A stretch of DNA of 8,136 nucleotides from Chitinophagaceae bacterium (GCA_023251335.1 JAHEZA010000082.1:1-8136), one strand, 5' to 3'; numbered from the stretch's first letter, positions 1-6,314 are shown. Numbers and translations: made by a program. Notes: generated by a model not told the origin, from the sequence alone.

Positions 1-1
1 A

Positions 2-529
2 ATTATTCCTTTTTCCGTGTTTGCGCAAAAAAATGAAATTCATTTTCAATCAATAAATGCTTTTGCGGCAGTAGGTGGCCAAAGTGAGGTAAACACCGCG
101 TTTCAGACGGTTAATGGAATTCAGTTTTCAAATTGGTTTACTGGCATAGGAGTTGGGGTTGATAATTATGTTTACAAAACATTGCCTTTATTTTTTGATG
201 CCCGAAGATTTTTTGGGAATGAAAAAAGAGGATTCGTTTATGGAGATATCGGGTATGATTTTCCGCTAAAGAACAAACCCGGAAAAGAAATATTCCAGTT
301 TGATACGTATGATTTTACCGGAGGCATTTATACTGATATTGGAATGGGTTACCAGTTTCCGATTTATAAAAGATCTTTTTTTGTATTTAGCGTGGGCTAT
401 TCTTATAAAAAATTAAAAAGCAAAATTGGGACAACAATTTGTCCTTTTGTTGGCCCCTGCGTCGTAGATTATAGTAATTACGAATTTAGCTACGGCAGAA
501 TGATTTTAAAAGCGGGATTAATTTTTTGA
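2..529 (+). CDS. Outer-membrane beta-barrel protein, 5' end missing
   Basis: This is the 3' part of a gene that begins before the window. The frame is open from base 2, and the first visible residues (IIPFSVFAQ) look like the end of a signal peptide, with likely cleavage after the alanine of VFA. A GTG at 17 is in frame but lies inside the signal peptide, so it is not the start. The mature part is about 168 residues. It consists of short segments of alternating aromatic/hydrophobic and small residues ending in Tyr or Phe (GIGVGVDNY, FVYGDIGYDF, YTDIGMGYQF, FVFSVGYSY, MILKAGLIF), as expected for membrane beta-strands. The last residue is Phe, the usual C-terminal signal for barrel insertion. 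One predicted loop carries a Cys pair, CPFVGPC. The size fits a small eight-strand barrel. I recognise no specific function. The fold call is an inference from pattern; the secretion signal is fairly clear. Confidence 0.75.
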   Translation: MIPFSVFAQKNEIHFQSINAFAAVGGQSEVNTAFQTVNGIQFSNWFTGIGVGVDNYVYKTLPLFFDARRFFGNEKRGFVYGDIGYDFPLKNKPGKEIFQFDTYDFTGGIYTDIGMGYQFPIYKRSFFVFSVGYSYKKLKSKIGTTICPFVGPCVVDYSNYEFSYGRMILKAGLIF

Positions 530-599
530 GTGTTGTTGCAGTCTGGAAGAAATCAATTATTCACTTCAATGCAGGTTAACCTGGCGCAATCATTATCAA

Positions 600-962
600 T
601 CAGAGATCTCTTACATCTTCCCTTTCCTCCACTATTTTAATGGTAGCATTGTGCAAGGCATTATTTATCATTATCTGGCAGGCGAGACGAAGGTTTTGCA
701 TTCCTGTCTGGCATTTCGCAAGCGTTGCTTTCTCATTTCTTTCCATTACGGATGCTGAAGCGTCCAATCCATTCACTTCTACCAGGCAAGTACCACATCT
801 GCCGATTCCTTTGCACTCTCCAAAATCTTCCAGGTATATTTTTTCATTAATCAGCACCATCAGGTTCCTGTATTCCCCTTCATAGGTAGTCACGGTGATT
901 GTTTCATTAAAGTAAGTAAGAGAAAATACAATATCTCTGTAATGTGGATCAAATAAACTCAA
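600..962 (-). CDS. Adrenodoxin-type [2Fe-2S] ferredoxin
   Basis: A small electron carrier of 120 residues with a single [2Fe-2S] domain, presumably cytoplasmic. The four cluster ligands are Cys50, Cys56, Cys59 and Cys95. The C-x5-C-x2-C-x35-C spacing is adrenodoxin-like (x5 between the first pair) and differs from the plant type. Residues around the loop read GECKGIGRCGTC, and the last ligand sits in LACQ. Cys84 is extra. The start is uncertain. The only conventional start in this frame after the upstream stop (at 980-978) is TTG at 962, and the next Met is residue 35, inside the fold. The domain itself begins near residue 11 (IVFSLTY), so the first ten residues may be an extension or the true start may be a rare codon. 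It is the last of four leftward redox genes, 62 bases after the hemerythrin gene. Its redox partner cannot be told from the sequence. Confidence 0.9.
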   Translation of the reverse strand: MSLFDPHYRDIVFSLTYFNETITVTTYEGEYRNLMVLINEKIYLEDFGECKGIGRCGTCLVEVNGLDASASVMERNEKATLAKCQTGMQNLRLACQIMINNALHNATIKIVEEREDVRDL

Positions 963-999
963 ATTTCGATTTTTATATTATAGCAGTGATACACGCATT

Positions 1000-1026
1000 C
1001 TGTTTGAACAACGAACAGGATTTTTT
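1000..1026 (+). other. Hairpin followed by T-run, reading rightward
   Basis: CTGTTTG at 1000-1006 pairs with CGAACAG at 1012-1018 (seven pairs, one G-T) around the loop AACAA. GA and six Ts follow on the plus strand. It lies between the hemerythrin stop and the ferredoxin start. The shape is that of a weak intrinsic terminator, but for plus-strand transcription, opposite to both neighbours. On the minus strand the hairpin follows the hemerythrin stop with no T-run. It could slow antisense transcription, stabilise the hemerythrin mRNA end, or be chance. Confidence 0.3.
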
Positions 1027-1513
1027 ATAACGACGAAGGGTTTTTCCAGAAAGCATCCTGGTAAGTATCTAAAAGAGGTTCATCAGAAATTTGCGTACCG
1101 ATCTGTGTTAATTGTTCATCGGACAATGCTAGTTCAAGGTGAGGAAAAAGGATTCTTTCTTCGTAGCGTACATGCTCGTCCACCATATCAGCAAGTTGTA
1201 ATAATTTTCCTTCCCGGTCTTGAATACCAAACCTATCCATTGTTTCAATGGATGTTTTTATCTGTTTATGGTCGTCTAACGCTCTCTGTACCTTGTCATC
1301 TTTTAACGGGGCAAAAAGAAATGCTTCTTCTTCGCCGAAATGTGGTGCAAAATGTTGTGTCCAAAAATATCTCACGTAATTTGCCATCCTATCAACGTCA
1401 ATGTGATGTTTAATGCCCTGCCGAATCTTCCAGCAAAACAATAGACTGGCATGGTGGTCACGCGAAAGCTTTACAATGTTTTCATTTCGCTTAATTGGTT
1501 TTTTGTTCGTCAT
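1025..1513 (-). CDS. Hemerythrin-domain (HHE) protein
   Basis: A 162-residue protein made almost entirely of one hemerythrin-like four-helix bundle, expected to bind a di-iron centre. Candidate ligands are His20/His21 in SRDHHASL, His58 and Glu62 in an HxxxE motif, His82 in DDHKQI, and His114 and Glu118 in a second HxxxE motif (EHVRYEERILFPHLE). Proteins of this family bind O2 or NO, or take part in iron and oxidative-stress handling. The sequence does not say which applies here. There is no signal peptide or membrane segment, so it should be cytoplasmic. The ATG at 1513 is preceded by GAGGAAA about ten bases upstream, one of the few purine-rich Shine-Dalgarno-like sites in the window. It lies 73 bases downstream of the MDR gene with no terminator and no clear promoter between them, so it is probably read from the MDR promoter. 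Confidence 0.9.
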   Translation of the reverse strand: MTNKKPIKRNENIVKLSRDHHASLLFCWKIRQGIKHHIDVDRMANYVRYFWTQHFAPHFGEEEAFLFAPLKDDKVQRALDDHKQIKTSIETMDRFGIQDREGKLLQLADMVDEHVRYEERILFPHLELALSDEQLTQIGTQISDEPLLDTYQDAFWKNPSSL

Positions 1514-1586
1514 TTTAATTTTATTTCCTCACTAAGGTCAGATAAATTCTGGTGCCATTTTCTTTCGACCTCAACATGCTAATTTT

Positions 1587-2534
1587 TTAGTTAATTCTTA
1601 CCACTACTTTCCCTTTTGTATTGTGAGTTTCCACTGCTTTATGTGCCCAGGCAATTTGGTCGAAAATAAAAATCTTATCAACAAACACTTTAACTTCCTT
1701 GTGTTCCAGCATCTCTGCGATTTTATTTATCTGTCCATTGTCTGTATGCATCATTGGCCATGTTAGTTTGACGCCATATTTTTTCGCAAGCGATATTGCC
1801 TTAGGATCATCCTTCGTAGATGAAGGGAGGCAAACCGCAACGCCCCCACGCTTTAAACATGAAAGCGATCTGTATAACACATCTCCGCCCATGGAATCTA
1901 ACACAGCATCCAGCCCGTTCACTATCTCTTCAAATTTTTTCTTTTTATAATCAATAAATTGATCCACACCTATTGACTTTAGAAATCGTTCATTTTTATC
2001 GGACGCAGTTCCGATCACATAAGCGCCATTCATTTTTGCAAATTGAACAGCCAAATGTCCTACGCCGCCCGCGGCAGCTTGTATCAATATTTTTTGACCG
2101 GCAGTTATTTTTAGTTCTTCATTTATAGCCTGGTAAGCCGTTAATCCAACGATGGGTGCTGCTGCTGCTTCTTCAAAAGAAATATTGTAGGGTTTTTTTG
2201 CCAACAGTTGGGGATCGGCCACCGCAAACTCCGCGTAGCCATTTCCAGGCCCGGGAAACCCTATGCAACCAAATACAGAGTCTCCGATATTAAATCCGGT
2301 AACTTTTTTGCCGGTAGCTTCAATGATTCCGCTTACATCCCATCCCAATATCGCCGGAAGTTTAATAATTTTAGACATCCCACTTGTTCCGGCTCTTACC
2401 TTGGTATCTACAGGATTAATGCCCGCTGCCGCCACTTTTATTAAAACCTGCTGATCATTTATTTTTGGTTTAGACACGTCCATTATCTGAAGTTCTTCGG
2501 CCTCTCCAAACTGATTGATAATTGCGGCTTTCAT
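1587..2534 (-). CDS. MDR-family NADPH:quinone reductase-like oxidoreductase
   Basis: A 315-residue medium-chain dehydrogenase/reductase. The N-terminal GroES-like domain (about 1-125) has the family signatures GINPVD (38-43), LGWDVSGII (63-71) and GDSVFG (84-89), then the hinge segment AAAAPIVGLTAYQA. The Rossmann domain carries AAAGGVG (153-159), the cofactor loop typical of quinone reductases and zinc-free enoyl reductases. The catalytic and structural zinc cysteines of true alcohol dehydrogenases are absent (Cys90 is the only Cys in the N-terminal domain), so a hydride transfer from NADPH to a quinone or an activated alkene is more likely than alcohol oxidation. The length is normal for the family. 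The ATG at 2534 lies eight bases after a perfect TAnnTTTG promoter element and has no Shine-Dalgarno. It starts 39 bases after the NADH dehydrogenase gene. The true substrate is unknown. Confidence 0.92.
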   Translation of the reverse strand: MKAAIINQFGEAEELQIMDVSKPKINDQQVLIKVAAAGINPVDTKVRAGTSGMSKIIKLPAILGWDVSGIIEATGKKVTGFNIGDSVFGCIGFPGPGNGYAEFAVADPQLLAKKPYNISFEEAAAAPIVGLTAYQAINEELKITAGQKILIQAAAGGVGHLAVQFAKMNGAYVIGTASDKNERFLKSIGVDQFIDYKKKKFEEIVNGLDAVLDSMGGDVLYRSLSCLKRGGVAVCLPSSTKDDPKAISLAKKYGVKLTWPMMHTDNGQINKIAEMLEHKEVKVFVDKIFIFDQIAWAHKAVETHNTKGKVVVRIN

Positions 2535-2542
2535 TTTTATAT

Positions 2543-2571
2543 CAAAATTAGGATAAAAAAAATTCCTTCAA
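2543..2571 (-). promoter_or_regulatory. Bacteroidota promoter of the MDR gene
   Basis: On the minus strand TAATTTTG (bases 2550-2543) is an exact match to the Bacteroidota -7 element TAnnTTTG. TTG at 2571-2569 fits the -33 element with an 18-base spacer. The -7 box ends eight bases before the ATG at 2534, so the predicted transcript has almost no leader. The -33 element lies just beyond the stop codon of the upstream gene. Confidence 0.6.
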
Positions 2572-2573
2572 TC

Positions 2574-3842
2574 TTAGCTTTCGTGTCGGGGTCTTATGAT
2601 CAAACGCAACGTGGGATTGTTTGTAATGAAAGACCAAAACCAGCTAAATGCAATTTTTACTTTATTGCGAAAACCTACCAGCGGTATAATGTGAACAAAA
2701 AGCCAGATAAGCCATGCGAAAAAGCCTGCGAAAGAAACTTTAGGTAAATCGGCGACAGCCTCATATTTTGAAATAATCGCCATGCTGCCCTTATTGACGT
2801 AGCTAAAAGGTTTCAGGGTTTTGCCATCGGCCAATCTTTTGAAATTTTTTGCCAAAAGTGTTCCTTGCTGTATGGCTACCTGCGCCAGTTGCGGATGTCC
2901 ATCCGGATAGTTTTCGTCGGTAGTTTGTAAACACATATCGCCTAACGCATAAATATTTTCAATATTTTTTACTTTATTAAATTCATCCACCAATATTCTT
3001 CTTCCTCTTCCAACTACTTCAGCAGGCAATCCGTCAATTTTCCTACCTGTAACTCCCGAAGTCCATATCAAGGTTTTAGTTGCCACAGTTTTACCATCAG
3101 CCATATAAACTATGTCATCCATATAATCTTTTACCGCCGTGTTAAGTTTGATATGAACACCCAATTTTCTTAACTCGTTGAAAGCTGCCTTCTGCGCGGT
3201 TTTGCTCATTGGCCCCAGAAGATGAGGCGACGCATCCACCAGGTGAATGGTGGCATGGACGCCGGATAATTCGGGATATTCTTTACTGGCTATTTTATTT
3301 TTCATTTCCGCCAACATTCCGGCAATTTCTACTCCGGAAGGCCCTCCGCCTGCAATCACAATATTCAGATATTTTTGTTTTTCGGTAGCTGTATCGGCAA
3401 GCACCGCTTCTTCTAAATTCATCAGCAAATGATTGCGCAAGTTGATTGCTGCATCTATTGATTTCATCGGCATGGAATGCTGTTTTACATTTTCCATTCC
3501 AAAATAATTGGTTTCAGTTCCCACAGCAAGAACCAAATAATCATAATCTAAAATACCGGTATCAGTTTCAATATTATTTTTATCCGGATTTACTTTTATA
3601 AATCTTCCTAAATGAAACCGCATATTCTTTTTTCCTTCAAACATCCTTCTGAAAGGGTAGCTGATATTTGACGGTTCAATAAACGCCGTAGCGACCTGGT
3701 AAAGTAATGGTGGAAAATAATTATAATTATTTTTATCTACCATGGTTACCTCATAGTGAGGATCGTTCCAGATATTTTTTACAAAATTGATCCCTGCGAA
3801 TCCACCACCCACAATTACTATTTTTTTTACACTCTCTTCCAT
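2574..3842 (-). CDS. Type II NADH dehydrogenase (NDH-2) family flavoprotein
   Basis: A 422-residue NAD(P)/FAD-dependent oxidoreductase that, as NDH-2, would pass electrons from NADH to membrane quinone without pumping protons. The FAD-binding dinucleotide fold starts at residue 8 with GGGFAG (12-17) and the ribose-binding acid Asp36 in VDKNN. PPLLYQVA (44-51) is typical of this family. The second, NADH-binding, fold has GGGPSG (165-170) followed by Glu172, with acidic Asp203 at the end of its second strand, which favours NADH over NADPH. The FAD-contact segment YALGDM is at 298-303, and AQVAIQQG (320-327) matches the AQxAxQ quinone-site motif of NDH-2. Residues about 370-410 are rich in Trp, Phe and Ile, as expected for the amphipathic membrane anchor. 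The length is normal. The ATG at 3842 has no Shine-Dalgarno. It is the first of four leftward redox genes, diverging from the riboswitch-controlled gene. A less specific family member acting on another quinone-like acceptor is the main alternative. Confidence 0.93.
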   Translation of the reverse strand: MEESVKKIVIVGGGFAGINFVKNIWNDPHYEVTMVDKNNYNYFPPLLYQVATAFIEPSNISYPFRRMFEGKKNMRFHLGRFIKVNPDKNNIETDTGILDYDYLVLAVGTETNYFGMENVKQHSMPMKSIDAAINLRNHLLMNLEEAVLADTATEKQKYLNIVIAGGGPSGVEIAGMLAEMKNKIASKEYPELSGVHATIHLVDASPHLLGPMSKTAQKAAFNELRKLGVHIKLNTAVKDYMDDIVYMADGKTVATKTLIWTSGVTGRKIDGLPAEVVGRGRRILVDEFNKVKNIENIYALGDMCLQTTDENYPDGHPQLAQVAIQQGTLLAKNFKRLADGKTLKPFSYVNKGSMAIISKYEAVADLPKVSFAGFFAWLIWLFVHIIPLVGFRNKVKIAFSWFWSFITNNPTLRLIIRPRHES

Positions 3843-3999
3843 TTCTATTTTTTTTAAAATTACATTCCCTTGTGGACATATGCTTTCTCAATTGGGAATT
3901 TATTCCGGTATTAATAAATAATATGTCAGGAGATAGTGCTCAAACTTCGTTCCTCAAATTTTATGGCAGTAAAACGGTAATGTTATTTTTTAAAAAAGA
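3843..3999. other. Divergent intergenic segment, no gene seen
   Basis: These 157 bases separate the start of the NADH dehydrogenase gene from the promoter of the riboswitch transcript. The leftward promoter should be here. The nearest candidate -7 element is TAATTTTA on the minus strand (3862-3855), one mismatch from TAnnTTTG, but no TTG sits at the usual distance upstream, so I do not call it. I see no coding potential and no convincing repeats. Confidence 0.5.
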
Positions 4000-4031
4000 T
4001 TTGGCAGATAAAAATTCCTGCTTCAACTTTG
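4000..4031 (+). promoter_or_regulatory. Promoter of the SAM riboswitch / homoserine dehydrogenase transcript
   Basis: TTTG at 4000-4003 and CAACTTTG at 4024-4031 match the Bacteroidota -33 (TTG) and -7 (TAnnTTTG) elements with a 20-base spacer; the -7 has one mismatch (C for T at its first base). Transcription would begin near 4036-4038, about 15 bases before the first stem of the riboswitch, which is the expected geometry. Confidence 0.6.
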
Positions 4032-4051
4032 CGCCAGTTCTTTGTGATTCA

Positions 4052-4165
4052 CTTATCAAGAAAGGCAGAGGGATATGGCCCGATGACGCCTTGGCAACCG
4101 GAAATGTTTTTTAATATCATTCAAAGGTGCTAACTCCATCCTGATCTATGATCGGGAGAGATAAG
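4052..4165 (+). promoter_or_regulatory. SAM-I (S-box) riboswitch aptamer
   Basis: All parts of the SAM-I aptamer can be placed. P1 is CTTATC (4052-4057) with GATAAG (4160-4165). P2 is AAGGC (4062-4066) with GCCTT (4088-4092), then the kink-turn segments AGAGG and GATGA, then GGG (4070-4072) with CCC (4079-4081). The conserved GGCAACC is at 4093-4099. P3 is ACC (4097-4099) with GGT (4126-4128), continued by GAAATG/CATTC with one bulge. The conserved GGTGCTAA is at 4126-4133. P4 is closed by CTCC (4134-4137) with GGAG (4155-4158). TGG in the P2 loop (4076-4078) can pair with CTA (4130-4132) as the known pseudoknot. SAM binding in this family stabilises P1 and represses methionine-pathway genes, which fits the gene downstream. 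Confidence 0.95.
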
Positions 4166-4234
4166 ACAGATCAAGATTTAGTTTAAAATAATTGGCCAAC
4201 CCAATTAAAATATATTAACTCATCTGATTCTGTC
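4165..4234 (+). promoter_or_regulatory. Antiterminator of the SAM riboswitch expression platform
   Basis: Bases 4165-4183 can pair with 4217-4234 in four blocks: GACAGA with TCTGTC, TCA with TGA, GAT with ATC, and AGTT with AACT. That makes 16 pairs interrupted only by small bulges. The loop holds a nested hairpin, TAATTGG (4189-4195) with CCAATTA (4201-4207). This structure consumes the whole left arm of the downstream terminator, so the two exclude each other. Overlap with the minimal P1 is only base 4165. An extended P1, TGAT (4045-4048) with ATCA (4170-4173), would make the competition direct. Confidence 0.7.
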
Positions 4235-4250
4235 AGATGAGTTTTTTTTG
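4217..4250 (+). terminator. Intrinsic terminator of the SAM riboswitch
   Basis: A perfect 11-pair stem, AACTCATCTGA (4217-4227) with TCAGATGAGTT (4233-4243), has a five-base loop TTCTG and runs into eight Ts (4242-4249). It lies 50 bases after the aptamer and about 90 bases before the start codon. With no gene upstream on this strand, it acts as the OFF state of the riboswitch and not as a gene-end terminator. Confidence 0.92.
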
Positions 4251-4340
4251 TCCAAAATTTTTGCCAAAAAATTCTCAGTTTTCTATGATAAGCGTGTCAA
4301 CAAATCAGTAAATATTTTATAAAAAAAATAATAGTGAAAA

Positions 4341-5615
4341 ATGGTAACTCATAAGAAACTGGTATTGGGAATTTTTGGATTTGGCGTAGTCGGAGAGGGG
4401 CTTTATAAAGTACTGAACATGACGCCGTCATTAAATGCAACTTTAAAAAAAGTGTGTATTAAACATCCGGATAAAAAAAGAAACGCGCCTGCCGAATTAT
4501 TTACAGCAGACAGACAAATATTGCTTAAAGATAATCAGATCAATGTGATTGTGGAATTGATAGACGATGCGGATGCGGCTTATGAAATAGTAAAAGAAGC
4601 CTTGCTGAGCGGAAAATCTGTAGTGAGCGCTAATAAAAAAATGCTTGCAGAACATTTGATAGAATTACTGGAATTACAAAAGCAGACGGGCGCTTCATTA
4701 CTTTATGAAGCGGCCTGCTGTGCCTCCATTCCGGTGATACGAAACCTGGAAGAATATTATGATAACGATCTGCTGCATTCTATTAACGCTGTTGTAAATG
4801 GTTCTACCAATTATATTCTTACCAAAATATTTGACGAAAAGCTCTCTTTTAAAAACGCACTGATACAAGCACAACAGTTGGGATTTGCGGAAAGCAATCC
4901 CGTGTTGGATGTAGAAGGTTATGATGCGTTGAACAAATGGACGTTTTTGCTAACTCATGCTTATGGGCTTTTGCCTGATAAAGAAAAATTGTGTTTTACG
5001 GGAATACAAAGCATCACTTCAGAAGACGCACGACAGGCTGAGAAAAAAGAATGCGTGATCAAATTAGTGGCCTCTGCTAAAAAACTTCAAAACGGAAAGG
5101 TAGCTGCGTTTGTATTACCCCAGTTTGTAAAAAAAGACGACCAATTGGCATTTATTAAAAATGAATACAATGGTGTAGTGATTGAAAGTTCGTTTGCCGA
5201 CAAACAATTTTTTTATGGAAAGGGCGCAGGAAGTTTACCGACAGCATCGGCTGTATTGAGCGATATATCCGCACTGAGCTACGACTACAGATATGAATAT
5301 AAAAAACTCAACCGGGAAGAATCAAATGAGCTTACTAATGATTTCTATGTAAAAGCTTACATCGGTTTTACTGATTGGGATCACATCCGGAAAGATGATT
5401 TTGAAAGCATTGAGGAGTGGCACTCCAACGAAAGTATTAATTATCTTATCGGTATTATACATTTTGAAAAACTACAGACAAGCAGTTGGTGGAAAGAAAA
5501 TAATGTATCCCTGGTGCTTACTGCTGATCCTATTATCGAATCGTTAGATATTGTAAAGTTGAAAAAGAGAAGCCTTGTGCTGGCGGGTTTCTCAGGAGGC
5601 AATCATTTGTCCTGA
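4341..5615 (+). CDS. Homoserine dehydrogenase
   Basis: A 424-residue stand-alone homoserine dehydrogenase: reduction of aspartate semialdehyde to homoserine with NAD(P)H, the branch point to methionine and threonine, in the cytoplasm. The N-terminal Rossmann fold has GFGVVG (13-18) and SANKK (96-100). The catalytic domain shows NGSTNYIL (153-160), the substrate segment AESNPVLDVEGYDALNK with Asp195 and Lys199 matching the catalytic Asp/Lys pair of the family, and GKGAGSLPTASAVLSD (293-308). The usual glycine-rich stretch after YEA reads YEAACCASIPVI (122-133), a form I recall from Bacteroidota. There is no fused aspartate kinase. Residues about 320-424 contain no ACT domain that I can recognise with confidence. 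The ATG at 4341 follows an A-rich leader without Shine-Dalgarno. It lies directly downstream of a SAM-I riboswitch, so it should be switched off when SAM is plentiful. Neither homoserine acetyltransferase nor sulfhydrylase follows it here. Confidence 0.95.
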   Translation: MVTHKKLVLGIFGFGVVGEGLYKVLNMTPSLNATLKKVCIKHPDKKRNAPAELFTADRQILLKDNQINVIVELIDDADAAYEIVKEALLSGKSVVSANKKMLAEHLIELLELQKQTGASLLYEAACCASIPVIRNLEEYYDNDLLHSINAVVNGSTNYILTKIFDEKLSFKNALIQAQQLGFAESNPVLDVEGYDALNKWTFLLTHAYGLLPDKEKLCFTGIQSITSEDARQAEKKECVIKLVASAKKLQNGKVAAFVLPQFVKKDDQLAFIKNEYNGVVIESSFADKQFFYGKGAGSLPTASAVLSDISALSYDYRYEYKKLNREESNELTNDFYVKAYIGFTDWDHIRKDDFESIEEWHSNESINYLIGIIHFEKLQTSSWWKENNVSLVLTADPIIESLDIVKLKKRSLVLAGFSGGNHLS

Positions 5616-5639
5616 TAAGTTTCTGTTTTTAATTTTTAT

Positions 5640-5666
5640 AAAGCCATCTTTAGCAGGATGGCTTTT
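5640..5666 (+). terminator. Likely terminator after homoserine dehydrogenase
   Basis: AAAGCCATC (5640-5648) pairs with GATGGCTTT (5657-5665) around an eight-base loop, starting 25 bases after the stop codon. Only four Ts follow the stem, so it is weaker than the riboswitch terminator, but its position at the end of the transcript supports the call. Confidence 0.7.
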
Positions 5667-5816
5667 GAGATGTTAAGATTCCCTATTTTGGCAATCTTTA
5701 TTTTCCCTGACTGACTTGATAAAACTTAAAATTATCTCTGTTCCGCGGGAGAGATTAAAACCGTTTTATTTGTTTTTGTGATTGAAAAAAAAGACAACAA
5801 CTTTCATTCCACATCG

Positions 5817-5824
5817 TACATTTG
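5817..5824 (+). promoter_or_regulatory. -7 promoter element of the YcxB-like gene
   Basis: TACATTTG is an exact TAnnTTTG match, ending seven bases before the ATG at 5832. No TTG stands at the usual 17-23 base distance upstream (TTTC at 5802 is too close), so only the -7 element is called. It supports the ATG at 5832 over the upstream in-frame GTG at 5778, which would place the promoter inside the gene. Confidence 0.5.
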
Positions 5825-5831
5825 TTTTCAA

Positions 5832-6314
5832 ATGACGTCTTCGTATTTCACTTACAGCAGGCCTAAAGTGCTCCAGGCTTTGCGGTTTCATTTTTTTAGC
5901 AGAAATGAAATAAAGATCATGATAGCCGTGGTCAACATTTTCGCCATCTCTGCTGCCGTGTTTTATTATATGGGAAAGATTTCTCCGTTGGCATTTTTAT
6001 TAAGTTCTACACTCTGGTTTGCTTTAATGATCGCGTTCTGGTGGCTATTGCCATTTCTTATTTATCGCAAAGCAGCCACGTTTAAAGATCATTTTAAAGT
6101 AAGTTTTGAGGAGCAGCATTTGTTTCTTGAAAATGAAAGAGGAAGCCGTAGCTGGCCGTGGAAAGATTTTCATAGAGTAGTAGAAAGCGCTAATTTTTTT
6201 CATTTGTATTTCAATAGTCAATCATTTTTCTTAATTCCTAAAGATGCTTTTGGAAAAGAGAAAGTAAATGATGCGAGGCATTTTCTGAAAGAAAAAATCA
6301 TTAACCGGAAGTGA
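5832..6314 (+). CDS. YcxB-like small membrane protein
   Basis: A protein of about 160 residues with two adjacent membrane helices, roughly residues 28-49 (IMIAVVNIFAISAAVFYYMG) and 52-76 (rich in Leu, Phe and Trp, ending WWLLPFLIY). A soluble C-terminal domain of about 80 residues follows. The soluble part has the YcxB-type pattern: a strand-rich stretch, WPWKDFHRVVES, then FFLIPKDAFG, and a final helix. The function of this family is not established to my knowledge. The frame is also open to a GTG at 5778, adding 18 residues, but I prefer the ATG at 5832 because an exact -7 promoter element sits just before it and because the extra residues (IEKKDNNFHSTS) look unlike a conserved start. It stands alone, between a terminator and a convergent gene. 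Confidence 0.75.
   Translation: MTSSYFTYSRPKVLQALRFHFFSRNEIKIMIAVVNIFAISAAVFYYMGKISPLAFLLSSTLWFALMIAFWWLLPFLIYRKAATFKDHFKVSFEEQHLFLENERGSRSWPWKDFHRVVESANFFHLYFNSQSFFLIPKDAFGKEKVNDARHFLKEKIINRK

Noticed and set aside
572..583. Perfect palindrome CAGGTTAACCTG in the gap between the barrel protein and ferredoxin genes
   Set aside because: It has no loop and no T-run, so it is not a terminator. A 12-base palindrome can occur by chance, and I see no second copy.
640..885. An 81-codon plus-strand open frame opposite the ferredoxin gene
   Set aside because: It is a mirror of the ferredoxin coding strand, which has all four cluster cysteines. No independent support.
1105..1413. A 102-codon plus-strand open frame opposite the hemerythrin gene
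   Set aside because: It is antisense to a strongly supported gene and has no recognisable domain.
3855..3891. Possible leftward promoter of the NADH dehydrogenase gene (TAATTTTA with TTG at 3891-3889)
   Set aside because: The -7 has a mismatch at its key last base and the spacer is 26 bases, longer than the usual range.
3872..4114. An 80-codon plus-strand open frame (GTG start) in the gap before homoserine dehydrogenase
   Set aside because: Its second half is the SAM-I aptamer and its middle is the promoter. The protein resembles nothing I know, and RNA structure explains the conserved bases.
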